A stretch of DNA of 64,000 nucleotides from Microbacterium sulfonylureivorans. Its GTDB lineage: Bacteria; Actinomycetota; Actinomycetes; Actinomycetales; Microbacteriaceae. The DNA lies in the NCBI RefSeq assembly GCF_003999995.1, contig NZ_RJAD01000002.1:372001-436000 (forward strand). The letters run 5' to 3'. Positions 11,593 through 19,748 of this stretch are shown here, piece by piece. Position 1 is the stretch's first letter. Every line of letters starts with the position of its first letter. The position numbers and the translations under genes were made by a program. Below the pieces are notes generated by a model. That model was not told where the DNA came from. It searched no databases and worked only from the letters and a program-made list of their open reading frames with translations.

Positions 11593-12183
11593 CTACGGCC
11601 AGCCCATCTGTGTTTGTGCGTGATTCATGAACACTGTCTTGGCGCGGGTGTAGTCGTCGTAGTCGTCGGCGTCGGCGTGCTCGGCGGCCAGGCTGCGTTT
11701 GATTGCCTCGTACTGGCGTGCATTCTCGCTGCTGTCGCGGAGCCAGTCTCGAAAGGCCAGCACGAAGTCGGCGAAGGGCGACTCGGCGACCCGCACGTGG
11801 AGGATCATCTCGAGATCGACGGAATCCGGCGGGCGGTGGAAGAGCTGCTTGACGTGCTTTGCGGGGTCGGGGGCGGAATCCGACGGCCGCGGGATGTCGG
11901 AGTGCACTCCGGGAGAATCGGGCCGTGAACCTCGCGCGAGTTCGAAGCCGAGCGGGGCCAGCGCGTCGACGAAGCTGTTCTGGTCTGGGAGTTCCGGCGC
12001 GAGGAGCTGCAGGTCGATGATCGGCTTGGCCGCGAGGCCGGGAACGGCCGTCGAACCGATGTGGTCGAGCTCGAAGGCGGCGCTGCCGCGAAGGTTGCCG
12101 ACGGCGCAGGCGATGCGTTCGAGCCAGAGTTCCGCGGCCGCCGGCCACGCCGGGTCATAGTCGACGACGACTGGGCCAGACAT
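11593..12183 (-). CDS. GrpB/UPF0157 family nucleotidyltransferase-like protein
   Basis: 196-residue member of the GrpB family, distant relatives of nucleotidyltransferases (the fold of antitoxins and kanamycin nucleotidyltransferase). Family marks are VDYDPAWPAAAELW at the start, then HIGSTAVPGLAAKPIIDLQL near residue 41, the GST-n-IDL catalytic-type core, and a FRDWLRDS...Y..IKRSLA helix near the end. Biochemical role unproven for the family. It stands alone, not overlapped with neighbours, in the accessory stretch. Confidence 0.88.
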   Translation of the reverse strand: MSGPVVVDYDPAWPAAAELWLERIACAVGNLRGSAAFELDHIGSTAVPGLAAKPIIDLQLLAPELPDQNSFVDALAPLGFELARGSRPDSPGVHSDIPRPSDSAPDPAKHVKQLFHRPPDSVDLEMILHVRVAESPFADFVLAFRDWLRDSSENARQYEAIKRSLAAEHADADDYDDYTRAKTVFMNHAQTQMGWP

Positions 12184-12395
12184 ACAGCGAGCGTAGCGCT
12201 CAGCCCGACGACCATCGGCGAGTAGGCACGGCCGAGCTCGGTGCGTCTCAATGGCGTCGTCGATAGTTCAGGACTTCGGGTGCCGGCTGTTGGACGCGAC
12301 GGTGAGCGAGCCACCGGCTCCTGTGTCGGCGGAGAGCACCTGGTCGGCCGAGCTCTCAGCCAGCGTCGAGCGTTGAAGCGACCCCGGTCGTGACC

Positions 12396-12414
12396 GACCG
12401 CACGTCGTGCGGTC
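12396..12414 (-). terminator. Hairpin after the lipoprotein gene
   Basis: Compact inverted repeat: GACCGCACG and its complement are separated by a single base, right after the stop of the minus-strand lipoprotein. No T-run follows. Likely rho-independent-type or processing hairpin. The remaining gap up to the GrpB start (12184-12395) shows nothing recognisable. Confidence 0.5.
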
Positions 12415-12417
12415 TAA

Positions 12418-13059
12418 TCAGCCACCGGGCCCGACCGGGTCGATCGGTGCACCGTCTCCGTTCTCGGGTAGGTCCCCGCGCTCGACCGGTTCGGCAGGAG
12501 TCTCAGGAAGGTCGGAGAAGAGCAGTTCGAGTTCAGCGTGGGTCGGAACGTGCACCGTTGTCGCGGCAGCCAGAAGATCCGCGGGCGGGGCAGCGTTCAT
12601 CCCGGTCACCCGGATCGATGCACCGTCCCGAACTGCGACATACTCGTGGATGCTGCTCCCTGATCGGTGCCAGACTCCATCCTCCTGGCTGCACTTGACC
12701 ACGTCGTCGGGTGCCTCCCACAGCGGGGTCTCGACGCAGGACGCTGCCGTCAGTACGTCACGGACCGTGCGGATGGTCAGCATGGCGCCGGTGCTGCCGT
12801 TGAACCAGGTGGCCGACATCCCGTCAGTGCCACTGCGCCCAACAGACTGCGGTGCCAGATCGTAGCCGTCAACCTCGGTCGTGTACACGAGTTCTGGCGC
12901 GATCCCCACGGCGTTTGCGAGCTCGGCGATCGAGTCCGAATCTGCGGCATCCGTGCCGGCGGCCACCGATGCGCATCCACCGAGAGACACGGCGGCGAGG
13001 ACGACGACGGCGCTCCAGGCCGCCGATGTGACCGCGTGGAGGGGACGTGTTCGAGGCAT
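12418..13059 (-). CDS. Putative lipoprotein, function unknown
   Basis: 213-residue secreted lipoprotein beginning MPRTRPLHAV, with a hydrophobic stretch and lipobox VSLGGC (Cys near residue 27). The ATG was chosen because GAGGAAGGA lies 7 bases upstream; the open frame continues another 77 codons but without signal-like sequence. The mature part contains two Cys that could form a disulfide (AASCVETP and DVVKCSQED) and ends in a Pro/Glu-rich tail. No family was recognised. Confidence 0.75.
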   Translation of the reverse strand: MPRTRPLHAVTSAAWSAVVVLAAVSLGGCASVAAGTDAADSDSIAELANAVGIAPELVYTTEVDGYDLAPQSVGRSGTDGMSATWFNGSTGAMLTIRTVRDVLTAASCVETPLWEAPDDVVKCSQEDGVWHRSGSSIHEYVAVRDGASIRVTGMNAAPPADLLAAATTVHVPTHAELELLFSDLPETPAEPVERGDLPENGDGAPIDPVGPGG

Positions 13060-13300
13060 GAGAGCATCCTTCCTCACGCGGGCTGCTGCCGGCATCCGCA
13101 ACACACGGCTCCGCTGCGTCGTTGTCTGACCGGGAAGGATTCCTCCCGGAGGTACGGTTGCGATGCCGACGGCCGATGTGCGAGTCGATCGCGACCGTCG
13201 CGTCGCCAGGCCGACCGTGGCGCGCCGGTGGCTCCAGGACGACCGGTTCGCTGTTCGAGGTCGAGCCGTCTGACGATGTGTGCCCGGCACCGGGGCGCTG

Positions 13301-14323
13301 TCAGCCGTCCTCGCCTTGATCGGCGACCTCGGGCATGACGACGATTGCCGCTTGGGATGTGACAGCGAAACTCATCGCAGGGCATCCATCGAGGACAGTG
13401 ACCGTCTGCACCAGGTAGGGGTCGGATGTCGTGCCTGAGCCCGAATCGACCAACACCGGCACCCGCCCGTCCGACATCTCGCATGCCTCGAGGCGCAGCG
13501 CTTTCCAGAGCGTCTTCGACTCGCTGGTGTCGATCTTCACCATCACCGCCTGCGTGGGGGATGCGGTCGGCTCAGCCTCCTCAGCAGGACCGCTGATCGT
13601 GAGCTGGAATACGGCGACAGCGAGGACGGTGAAGCAGACTCCTGCCAGCACCGGCCATTTGATGTCGTAGATCGCCTGTCTCGTGACGCTGAATCCTGCC
13701 TTTTCAAGGATCACGTCCTCTGCGCGCCGCAGCGTCTTCAGGTTGTCCTCGGCCTGTTCGGCGCAGGTGATCAGTTCGGCACGTTCTGCCGTCGATGCCG
13801 ACAGCGCCGCGTCGTAGCGGAAGCCGATGGCCGCGTTTCGATAGGCAGCGAATCGGAGGAGGAACTCCTCATAGGTATTGATGTCGCCGGGATACGAGAC
13901 TTCCGCGGTGGCGTCGAGTTGCGCAATCACATCTGCCGGTACATCGTCGAGGCTCATCGGACGCGGTACAAGGGCCTTCAGCAGGGTCCAGATGATGTAG
14001 GCCACGCCCGCAGCCCCCGCGACTGCCGAGACGATGTAGATGAAGACCCGCGCTGGTTGCCACTGCGCAATGTCGAGTGTGGTGGATGCCAGCACCGGTC
14101 CCGCACCGAAGGCCACCGCAGCCGCAGCGCCGATTGCAGTGGCAAGCCACTTGATCGTGTCGCGCGAGTCCTTCGTCGCGGTCACCCATCTGGTCGCCCG
14201 GTCCGGATCAGGCGTCGGGGGTGGAGGAGGCGTTGGGTTAGGTGCCGGCGGCTGTGGGTTGGGAACAGGGGGCGGGGGTGGCGGAGGAGGAGGAGGAGGC
14301 GTCTGGTCCGAACGGAGAGTCAC
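13301..14323 (-). CDS. Proline-rich membrane protein, function unknown
   Basis: 340 residues from a GTG start. Residues 9-40 are a proline-rich tail with an 11-Pro run, followed by a basic/acidic helix and two hydrophobic segments (near 60-82 and 90-115). A soluble, probably alpha-helical block (residues 125-215) resembles the cytosolic part of SLATT-type two-helix proteins. A third membrane segment lies near 225-245, and an extracellular C-terminal domain with two Cys ends the protein. The GTG overlaps the stop of a 53-codon gene by 4 bases (GTGA), so both are one operon. SLATT-like proteins are effectors in some conflict systems, but that link is only a resemblance here. Confidence 0.7.
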   Translation of the reverse strand: MTLRSDQTPPPPPPPPPPPVPNPQPPAPNPTPPPPPTPDPDRATRWVTATKDSRDTIKWLATAIGAAAAVAFGAGPVLASTTLDIAQWQPARVFIYIVSAVAGAAGVAYIIWTLLKALVPRPMSLDDVPADVIAQLDATAEVSYPGDINTYEEFLLRFAAYRNAAIGFRYDAALSASTAERAELITCAEQAEDNLKTLRRAEDVILEKAGFSVTRQAIYDIKWPVLAGVCFTVLAVAVFQLTISGPAEEAEPTASPTQAVMVKIDTSESKTLWKALRLEACEMSDGRVPVLVDSGSGTTSDPYLVQTVTVLDGCPAMSFAVTSQAAIVVMPEVADQGEDG

Positions 14324-14481
14324 TGGTATGTGCCAGTCCGAGAGCCGAGCGCTTTGTAGGACTTAGGCAGCTTCACTCCAGCGGGAATCCACATCGACCC
14401 CGACCAGATCCACCACTTGCCGTCAGAGCCCCGCTTGCGATCACCGGGTTTCGTGCCCTCCCCAGCAGGCGGATTCGACAT
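14320..14481 (-). CDS. Small Trp/Lys-rich protein (53 aa), function unknown
   Basis: Open frame of 53 codons starting MSNPPAGEGTKPGDRKRGSD and continuing through GKWWIWSGSMWIPAG to GTYQ. GGAGG sits 5 bases before the ATG, an excellent ribosome binding site. The stop overlaps the GTG of the proline-rich membrane protein by 4 bases. The block DGKWWIWSGSMWIP resembles the short Trp-containing repeat DGKWYWDGxxWxPI found attached to actinobacterial membrane proteins, so it may be a stand-alone copy of that module. The overlap and ribosome binding site make it a real gene despite its size. Confidence 0.7.
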   Translation of the reverse strand: MSNPPAGEGTKPGDRKRGSDGKWWIWSGSMWIPAGVKLPKSYKALGSRTGTYQ

Positions 14482-14681
14482 CAGTACCTCCGATTCCCCA
14501 CAACATTGAAGGTCTCACTCGCGTTGGTGGAAACGTACAGCGCAGCTGGGTGCTTGCATAGGGCTACCGGCGGCACACGACATCGGTCGGATCCGGGCGG
14601 CTGGTCGCGTGTCATCCGGGTGGACGACTACGACGGCTTCATCAGCGCCGCGATGCCAGCCGGCCCTCGGGCGAACGCGGT

Positions 14682-14897
14682 TCAGTCCGATTCGTCGTTC
14701 GCTCTCGCCTCGATCCAGTCGACGTCCTCGTCCGAGAGCACGAGGCCATCGGGTCCCGACTCACCGACCTCGTGCGCTGAGCCTGCGACCGCCGCGATCT
14801 TGTTCAGCACGTCGGGGACTACGGCCTCCCCATTGTGAGCAATGAGCCATGCTCGCGCATCCGGGTCCAGCTTCGGCCACCACTCGATGATCTCCAC
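14682..14897 (-). CDS. Small conserved acidic protein (71 aa), function unknown
   Basis: 71 residues from a GTG with AAGGTGG six bases upstream, beginning VEIIEWWPKLDPDARAWLI and ending DWIEARANDESD. Very acidic, no membrane segment. The pattern EWWPKLDP..R.WL..HNGE..... and the acidic LSDEDVDWIEA tail looks like a small protein seen repeatedly in Microbacterium-like genomes, usually alone. The open frame extends upstream to about 15080, but that part is Arg-rich shadow sequence and was left out. Confidence 0.6.
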   Translation of the reverse strand: MEIIEWWPKLDPDARAWLIAHNGEAVVPDVLNKIAAVAGSAHEVGESGPDGLVLSDEDVDWIEARANDESD

Positions 14898-15001
14898 GAG
14901 GCCACCTTGACACCGATTGGTGCCGGCCGGAATCCGGTTACGCAGGGGGCAACGGCGGGATCCGCGATGTGGGCGAGTGTGACTGCGGGCGAGGGCCGTC
15001 G

Positions 15002-15172
15002 TCAGTTCTGCGCGAGTCGAAGGGCCCGGCTGGTGAAGTACGCGACCGCTCCTTCGGCGTCTTCGACGCCGAAGACCCACTTGCCGGACGGGGTCGCGCT
15101 GACATCGATGACCGTGCCGCGAGCCTGTGGGGTGAAGACGTCGTCACCGGGCCTGAAGAAGATGTCCGTCAT
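15002..15172 (-). CDS. Small SH3-like beta protein (56 aa), function unknown
   Basis: 56 residues, MTDIFFRPGDDVFTPQARG at the start, then TVIDVSATPSGKWVFGVED and a short C-terminal helix. The GDDVFTPQARGTVIDV pattern is what small KOW/SH3-like barrels look like. The ATG at 15172 is the first one that gives a protein-like start; upstream sequence in frame is Arg/His-rich and not used. No clear ribosome binding site. The interval 15173-15381 before the next gene contains nothing recognisable. Confidence 0.55.
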   Translation of the reverse strand: MTDIFFRPGDDVFTPQARGTVIDVSATPSGKWVFGVEDAEGAVAYFTSRALRLAQN

Positions 15173-15381
15173 ACGGCGATGGTATGTGGGCGAGATCTGG
15201 TCCGCCTCCCTCCTGAGGTGGATGTGCCGCGTTCCTCGACCTGGGCCGCACTCGCTGTCGTCGCCCGCCGGCGTTCGAACGCAACACACCACCCGAGCTG
15301 CGCCTCCACTTCTCACCGGTCGGGCGGTGCAGTTCGTGGGTCGACGGAGACCGCGTTGGCGTCAGGGACTTCGGGGCGCCC

Positions 15382-16107
15382 TCACGTGCCGATGGTGGAG
15401 ACCAGCACGCCTCCCTCGGCCGGCAGCACCCGCCAGACGCTGCCCTTGCCTTCGACCCGGAGCCCGCCATCGCTCACGATCAGGGCTGTTCGCTCGTCGA
15501 TGCCGAGCCCGCCCGCGACCAGCCCGGACTCGACGGCGGCGACCAGTCGGGACAGCATGCCGCGCTCGGCAACGTGCACCTCGATGGCAACGTCGACGAG
15601 GCCAATGCCGGGCTCGATCTCCAGTTCGTCGCCCGCTTCGTCGGGATCCTCAGGTGAGACGACCACGCCGCCGATGCGCGAGCCGCCTCCGAGCGAGCCC
15701 TCCGCCGCGATCATCGCGCCGGCCGAGACGCCGAGGTAGGGCACTCCGCCGGCGACCAGCCGGCGCAACTCGCCGAACACTGGCTCGAGCCCGGCGCGCA
15801 CGTCCTCGACGACGCCTCCTCCCACCGCGATGCCGTCCACGTCGCCGAGCGCGCCGAGCTCGATCGGCTCGCCGCGCCGCCCCGCAGTCAGGTGCAGCTC
15901 GATCGCGGGTCCGGTTGCGGCCTCGGCCAGAAGCTCGCCAAGCGCCGCCGCCTTCTCCTCGGCCTCGGGGTGCAGTGAGATCACGGCGACCCGTGGCCGC
16001 GCGCGGCCGGCATGGCCCGCTCGCAGGGCCGCTTCGGCGACGAACGGCGCGTAGAGCGGGGCATCCGCACTAGTGGTCGCGCCGCCGCCGATGAGGTGCA
16101 CGCTCAT
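15382..16107 (-). CDS. Peptidase E/cyanophycinase-like serine hydrolase (S51 type)
   Basis: 241-residue member of the class I glutamine amidotransferase-like S51 family (peptidase E, cyanophycinase). The nucleophile elbow is GVSAGAM near residue 127, with Ser as nucleophile in place of the Cys of true amidotransferases. The GGGVVEDV loop upstream and the VEVHVAERGMLSRL and GLGIDERTAL segments downstream also match the family. Substrate unknown; members cleave Asp-containing dipeptides or cyanophycin. Its ATG overlaps by 4 bases the stop of a 41-codon frame that appears to be the stump of a phosphoribosyltransferase gene. Confidence 0.8.
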   Translation of the reverse strand: MSVHLIGGGATTSADAPLYAPFVAEAALRAGHAGRARPRVAVISLHPEAEEKAAALGELLAEAATGPAIELHLTAGRRGEPIELGALGDVDGIAVGGGVVEDVRAGLEPVFGELRRLVAGGVPYLGVSAGAMIAAEGSLGGGSRIGGVVVSPEDPDEAGDELEIEPGIGLVDVAIEVHVAERGMLSRLVAAVESGLVAGGLGIDERTALIVSDGGLRVEGKGSVWRVLPAEGGVLVSTIGT

Positions 16108-16229
16108 GCGACATCTTCCCCAGCTGCGACGGCACGCGATTGTGCCGCCTCGCCGGACTGGTCCCAAGTGAGGATCTCGCGGGTGATTCCGTCGACGCCG
16201 GTGCCCGCGTCGTTCGCATCGAAGGTCAT
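16104..16229 (-). pseudogene. N-terminal remnant of a phosphoribosyltransferase-like gene
   Basis: 41 codons, with ITREILTWDQSGEAAQSRAV in the middle. ITREILTWD.FGEA.R.LA is the usual N-terminus of actinobacterial purine phosphoribosyltransferase-like proteins, which continue with an IARGG core; that core, the PRPP loop and everything after it are missing. The frame instead ends in ATGA overlapping the peptidase E start. A deletion has probably fused the 5' end of this gene to the peptidase gene, leaving a translated leader. Recognition rests on about 15 residues, so it could also be chance. Confidence 0.45.
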
Positions 16230-16640
16230 CCGAGGAGCCTACGCGGTTGGAACCTTTGCCGTGCCCGCACCGGTTCCCAGAGTCGGTGCTTACGTGTAGA
16301 GGCCGCCGCGGTCCAGCCGAGCTGCGCGATTCACGGCGCGGGTTCGATGTCGCGGGTTGATCGTAAGCGGCAGTCAGCGGCCCTCGAATCTAGGCCTGCC
16401 GCGGACCTCAGCCGTCTCTGCTCGGACCGCGCACACGCCGGTCGTCGACCGGGGCGTGTGCGGCGACACATGTGGCGATGGTGCTAAGACTCGTCAGCAT
16501 CCTGACGCCAGGCGCGCACCATCTCGGCGCCGATCTGGACATCGTGCTCGTGCGAATTCGCTGCATCCCGAAGCGACTGGCCCGATGGGCCCCGCCGGCA
16601 ATGTTCCGGAGGGTCCGTCCAGTGCCCAGCGCGGTCGATG
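16230..16640. other. Intergenic stretch with a strong hairpin and no clear gene
   Basis: Contains a long inverted repeat at 16430-16462 (10 bp outer stem, 4 bp inner stem, 3-base loop, two unpaired G) that could terminate the minus-strand membrane protein transcript. A minus-strand frame without start codon, ending in TAG at 16484-16486, encodes a plausible C-terminal protein tail (HEHDVQIGAEMVRAWRQDAD) and runs into the 3' end of the next gene in another frame. It may be a gene remnant. Nothing else was recognised. Confidence 0.35.
16430..16462 (-). terminator. Long hairpin downstream of the HAAS membrane gene
   Basis: CGCACACGCC at 16430-16439 pairs with 16453-16462, and GGTC/GACC form an inner stem with a 3-base loop. 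It lies about 180 bases after the stop of the minus-strand gene. No T-run. Termination is an inference. Confidence 0.4.
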
Positions 16641-17615
16641 TCAAACGAGGCTGGGTGTTCTTCGGGACGTCGATCGGCTGCGGCGATAGGCGATGACCGC
16701 GTCGGTCGCTATGCATGCGGCGAGTGTGGCGAGGATGAGTCTGGCCGTGGTGTCCGTAGCTGGTGAGACGAACACCGGCCCGGCGAGCGACCACCACAGC
16801 AGGAGGGTGGCCCCTGCCAGGGACAGCACTGCTCGAGCACGCAGCGTGGACACGGTCCATCGTCCTGCGATGAGTACGAGCACATACAGGACGAGTTCCG
16901 CCGCCCAGTACGGGATTATCCACGGCGCGCGCCATTGCAGGAACTCGGGGTCGAGCGCGAGGGCTTGGATCGCGGGTTCGGGGAGCCAGTGTGCCCACGA
17001 CGCGAGCCAGGGGAGGGCGATGACAATGGTGGCGCCGACCGTCGCGGCCGCGATTGCGGCGATCGTGCCGGGGCGACTGATCAAGTCGCGGTCGATCGTG
17101 CGCGGCGGGGCAGGCGCCCAGGCCGTCTGCCTGGATTCGCGGCGGTGATCGACCAGCGCTCCGATGAGGGTGTAGGTGATCACCACGCCGGGCCACCAGA
17201 GGGCCCCGATTCCCGGGCCGAGCCACCAGACGGTGAGGCGACCCCACCAGGTGTCGGCTCCGTAGTCCCAGCCGGTGACCGGGATGACACCCAGCATGAT
17301 GGCCGGCAGAGTGATCGCCCAGATCAGGCCGACGCCACCGAGTGCGATCCAGGTGAATCGGGGGGCGTCGGACGGGCGGATGATCGTGAAGCCGGCCGGT
17401 CGGTAGCGGTCGGCCACGTCCTGGGGTGCGCCGAAAGCTGTGAGCAGTTCCATGGCGAGCGCGGAATCGGCGGGGCGACCGGCATCCGCTGCTCGACCGC
17501 CGAGCTCGTCGTCGAGCAGCGAGCGCAGCTCAGAGGCGACGTCGGCGCGCTGACGCCTGGGCAGGTGCCGCACGACGTCGGCAACGTAGCTGTCGATGAT
17601 GGCGTTGGGATCCAC
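16641..17615 (-). CDS. Membrane protein with HAAS-like N-terminus
   Basis: 324 residues from a GTG start with AGGAGG seven bases upstream. Residues 1-75 (VDPNAIIDSYVADVVRHLP, then RADVASELRSLLDDEL and LLTAFGAPQDVADRYRP) match the HAAS signalling helix bundle that partners PadR-type regulators. Six or so membrane segments follow. The gene starts one base after the stop of the padR gene, so both are cotranscribed and coupled. By analogy with padR-HAAS pairs the protein probably senses a membrane condition and modulates the regulator; the signal is unknown. Confidence 0.8.
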   Translation of the reverse strand: MDPNAIIDSYVADVVRHLPRRQRADVASELRSLLDDELGGRAADAGRPADSALAMELLTAFGAPQDVADRYRPAGFTIIRPSDAPRFTWIALGGVGLIWAITLPAIMLGVIPVTGWDYGADTWWGRLTVWWLGPGIGALWWPGVVITYTLIGALVDHRRESRQTAWAPAPPRTIDRDLISRPGTIAAIAAATVGATIVIALPWLASWAHWLPEPAIQALALDPEFLQWRAPWIIPYWAAELVLYVLVLIAGRWTVSTLRARAVLSLAGATLLLWWSLAGPVFVSPATDTTARLILATLAACIATDAVIAYRRSRSTSRRTPSLV

Positions 17616-17616
17616 T

Positions 17617-17958
17617 TCAGTCCTCCTCGGTCAGGAGCCGGTTCATCACCGACGCCAACGACCCCCATGCGGAGGTCAGGTCTTGGTACACGCCGGTGCC
17701 GAGCGCGCTGAGCTGGTAGTAGCGGCGGGGCGGCCCGTCATCCGCCTGCCATTGCGAAGCGAGCAGTCCCTGGCTCTCCAGCCGGCGCAGCAGCGGATAG
17801 AGGGTTCCTTCCTCGATGGGCATCCCGCGCTGGGCGAGTGCCTGTCGCAGGGAGTAGCCGTACTGCGGGGCACGCAGCTGGGAGAGCACGGCTAGCACGA
17901 GGGCACCCTTGCGGAGGTCCTGCTCGAGCCGACCGAGCTGTGTCGGGCTATTTACCAT
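17617..17958 (-). CDS. PadR family transcriptional regulator
   Basis: 113-residue short-type PadR regulator with a winged helix: LRKGALVLAVLSQL, then PQYGYSLRQAL, the recognition segment EEGTLYPLLRRLESQGLL near residues 48-65 and the wing DDGPPRRYYQLSALG. The C-terminal dimer helix is short. A -10 element lies 7 bases before the ATG, so the mRNA is probably leaderless. It is operonic with the HAAS-like membrane protein downstream. PadR proteins of this type usually repress their own operon. Confidence 0.92.
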   Translation of the reverse strand: MVNSPTQLGRLEQDLRKGALVLAVLSQLRAPQYGYSLRQALAQRGMPIEEGTLYPLLRRLESQGLLASQWQADDGPPRRYYQLSALGTGVYQDLTSAWGSLASVMNRLLTEED

Positions 17959-17965
17959 GCCGCGT

Positions 17966-17971
17966 ACACTA
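17966..17971 (-). promoter_or_regulatory. -10 element of padR, probably leaderless
   Basis: TAGTGT on the minus strand, 7 bases before the ATG, with TTGCGG at 17990-17995 as a possible -35 (18-base spacer). The repeated TATGTAGTGTA/TACTGTGT words around it could be the PadR operator. Confidence 0.45.
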
Positions 17972-18101
17972 CATAGCGCAACACAGTAACCGCAAGCCCC
18001 ACGGCGAGGAAGCGTGTGATCGGTTCCGGACCGTTGAAACTCGGCCGATTCGCGCGCGAGGCGCGAGCCCACGCGGGGGAGGGGGCATCCATAATTGACG
18101 A

Positions 18102-18842
18102 GTGCCCACCTACCGCGATGAAGTCGTGGTCCTGCGCACCCACAAGCTGGGTGAAGCCGACAGGATCGTGACCATGCTCAGCCGCCGCCATGGCAAGCTG
18201 CGCGCGGTCGCGAAGGGCGTCCGCCGTACGTCGTCGCGCTTCGGCGCCAGACTCGAACCCTTCATGGTCGCCGACGTGCAGCTCTACCAGGGCCGCTCCC
18301 TCGACATCGTGCAGCAGGCCGAGTCGCTCGGCTCATACGGCGCCGACATCGCCGCACACTACGACCGGTACACGTCGGCGCACGCCATGGTCGAGACGGC
18401 CGACCGCCTCAACGAGGCCGAAGCGACACCGCAGCAGTACCTTCTCCTCGTCGGTGGCCTGCGCGCCCTTTCGCGGGGAGAGCATGCGTCCCGCAGCGTG
18501 CTCGACTCCTACCTCCTTCGCGCCATGGCGCTGTCCGGGTGGGCGCCCGGGCTGGCCGAGTGCGCCCGGTGCGGGGCATCCGGCCCCCACGACACCTTCG
18601 TGGCACAGCTGGGCGGCATGGTCTGCCGCGACTGCGCACCCACCGGCGCCGCTCGCGTCCATTCCGAGACGGCTGCACTGCTCGAGTCGCTCATGTCCGG
18701 CGAGTGGGACCGAGTGGATGCCGCGTCCGCCGCCTCCTGTGCGGCGGCGTCAGGCCTCATCGCTGCGTACGCGCAGTGGCACCTGGAGCGGGGCATCCGC
18801 TCGCTGTCGCACGTCGCGAGCGGCCCGGGATCCGACCGATGA
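18102..18842 (+). CDS. recO: DNA repair protein RecO
   Basis: RecFOR-pathway mediator that loads RecA on SSB-coated single-strand DNA. The 246 residues have the N-terminal OB fold ([20 protein letters not shown]) and a C-terminal zinc finger with CARCGA and CRDC pairs near residues 148 and 170. The GTG start lies 6 bases after CATAAT at 18090-18095, so the mRNA is probably leaderless. The stop overlaps the uppS ATG by 4 bases. The era-(leuA)-recO-uppS order is the actinobacterial standard, here interrupted by the accessory stretch. Confidence 0.95.
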   Translation: MPTYRDEVVVLRTHKLGEADRIVTMLSRRHGKLRAVAKGVRRTSSRFGARLEPFMVADVQLYQGRSLDIVQQAESLGSYGADIAAHYDRYTSAHAMVETADRLNEAEATPQQYLLLVGGLRALSRGEHASRSVLDSYLLRAMALSGWAPGLAECARCGASGPHDTFVAQLGGMVCRDCAPTGAARVHSETAALLESLMSGEWDRVDAASAASCAAASGLIAAYAQWHLERGIRSLSHVASGPGSDR

Positions 18843-19651
18843 CGCCGAAGCCGTTCACCCATCGCGACGCCGTGCCCTATCGCCCGGTCGACTGGACCGG
18901 GATCCATCCGCCGGCGTTTCCTGCAGGGTCGGTGCCTGCGCACGTCGCGATCGTCATGGACGGCAACGGCCGCTGGGCCAATCGGCAGGGGCTCACCCGC
19001 GTCGAGGGGCACAAAGCCGGCGAGGCCGCGCTGCTCGACGTGGTCGCCGGGGCGATCCAGGCCGGCGTGAAGCACCTGTCGGTCTATGCGTTCTCCACCG
19101 AGAACTGGTCGCGCTCTCCCGACGAGGTGCGCTTCCTCATGGGGTTCAACCGCGACGTGCTGCACCGGCGTCGCGACCAGCTCAACGAGTGGGGCGTGCG
19201 TGTTCGCTGGGCGGGCCGCAAGCCGAGACTGTGGGGGAGCGTCATCAAGGAGCTCCAGTACGCCGAGCGTCTGACGGCCGGCAACGACACGCTCACCCTC
19301 ACGATGTGCGTCAACTACGGCGGACGGGTGGAGCTGGTCGACGCGATGCGATCGATCGGCGACGACATCGCCGCAGGACGACTGCGGCCTTCGGCGGTGA
19401 CCGAGAAGCTCATCCAGAAGCGGCTCTACCAGCCGGACATGCCCGACGTCGACCTGTTCGTCCGCTCGAGCGGCGAGCAGCGCACGTCGAACTTCCTCCT
19501 GTGGGAGTCCGCATACGCGGAGTTCGTCTTCCTCGACACGCTGTGGCCCGACTTCTCACGCACAGACCTGTGGCGGGCCATCGGGCTCTACCTCGACCGT
19601 GACCGCCGCTTCGGCGGCGCGGTGGACACCCCCGACGCGCTCGCACCGTAG
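18839..19651 (+). CDS. uppS: Isoprenyl (undecaprenyl-type) diphosphate synthase
   Basis: cis-Prenyltransferase making the long-chain polyprenyl diphosphate carrier for cell-wall synthesis from isopentenyl diphosphate. The 270 residues begin with the actinobacterial N-terminal extension and carry the family motifs: [13 protein letters not shown] near residue 39 (catalytic Asp), the [12 protein letters not shown] block, and [16 protein letters not shown] near 212. ATG overlaps the recO stop. Chain length (decaprenyl or undecaprenyl) cannot be read from the sequence. Confidence 0.95.
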   Translation: MTPKPFTHRDAVPYRPVDWTGIHPPAFPAGSVPAHVAIVMDGNGRWANRQGLTRVEGHKAGEAALLDVVAGAIQAGVKHLSVYAFSTENWSRSPDEVRFLMGFNRDVLHRRRDQLNEWGVRVRWAGRKPRLWGSVIKELQYAERLTAGNDTLTLTMCVNYGGRVELVDAMRSIGDDIAAGRLRPSAVTEKLIQKRLYQPDMPDVDLFVRSSGEQRTSNFLLWESAYAEFVFLDTLWPDFSRTDLWRAIGLYLDRDRRFGGAVDTPDALAP

Positions 19652-19748
19652 GCACTGTCACGGATGCTCCGCCAGGCGTATCCTGCGAGCGTCACCGTGC
19701 TCTTCTCTGATGAGCGCCGCAACTCCGCGGCCGGTCCGGAGGTGTGCC

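Noticed and set aside
13130..13149. CCGGGA...TCCCGG inverted repeat as a terminator
   Set aside because: Only 6 bp, lies upstream of the lipoprotein start and far from a gene end in the right orientation.
14282..14312. GGAGGA-rich tract as a repeat element
   Set aside because: It is the coding sequence of the proline run in the membrane protein.
16140..16487. 115-codon plus-strand frame in the intergenic stretch
   Set aside because: Cys/Arg-rich sequence, no ribosome binding site, no similarity recognised; overlaps the phosphoribosyltransferase remnant.
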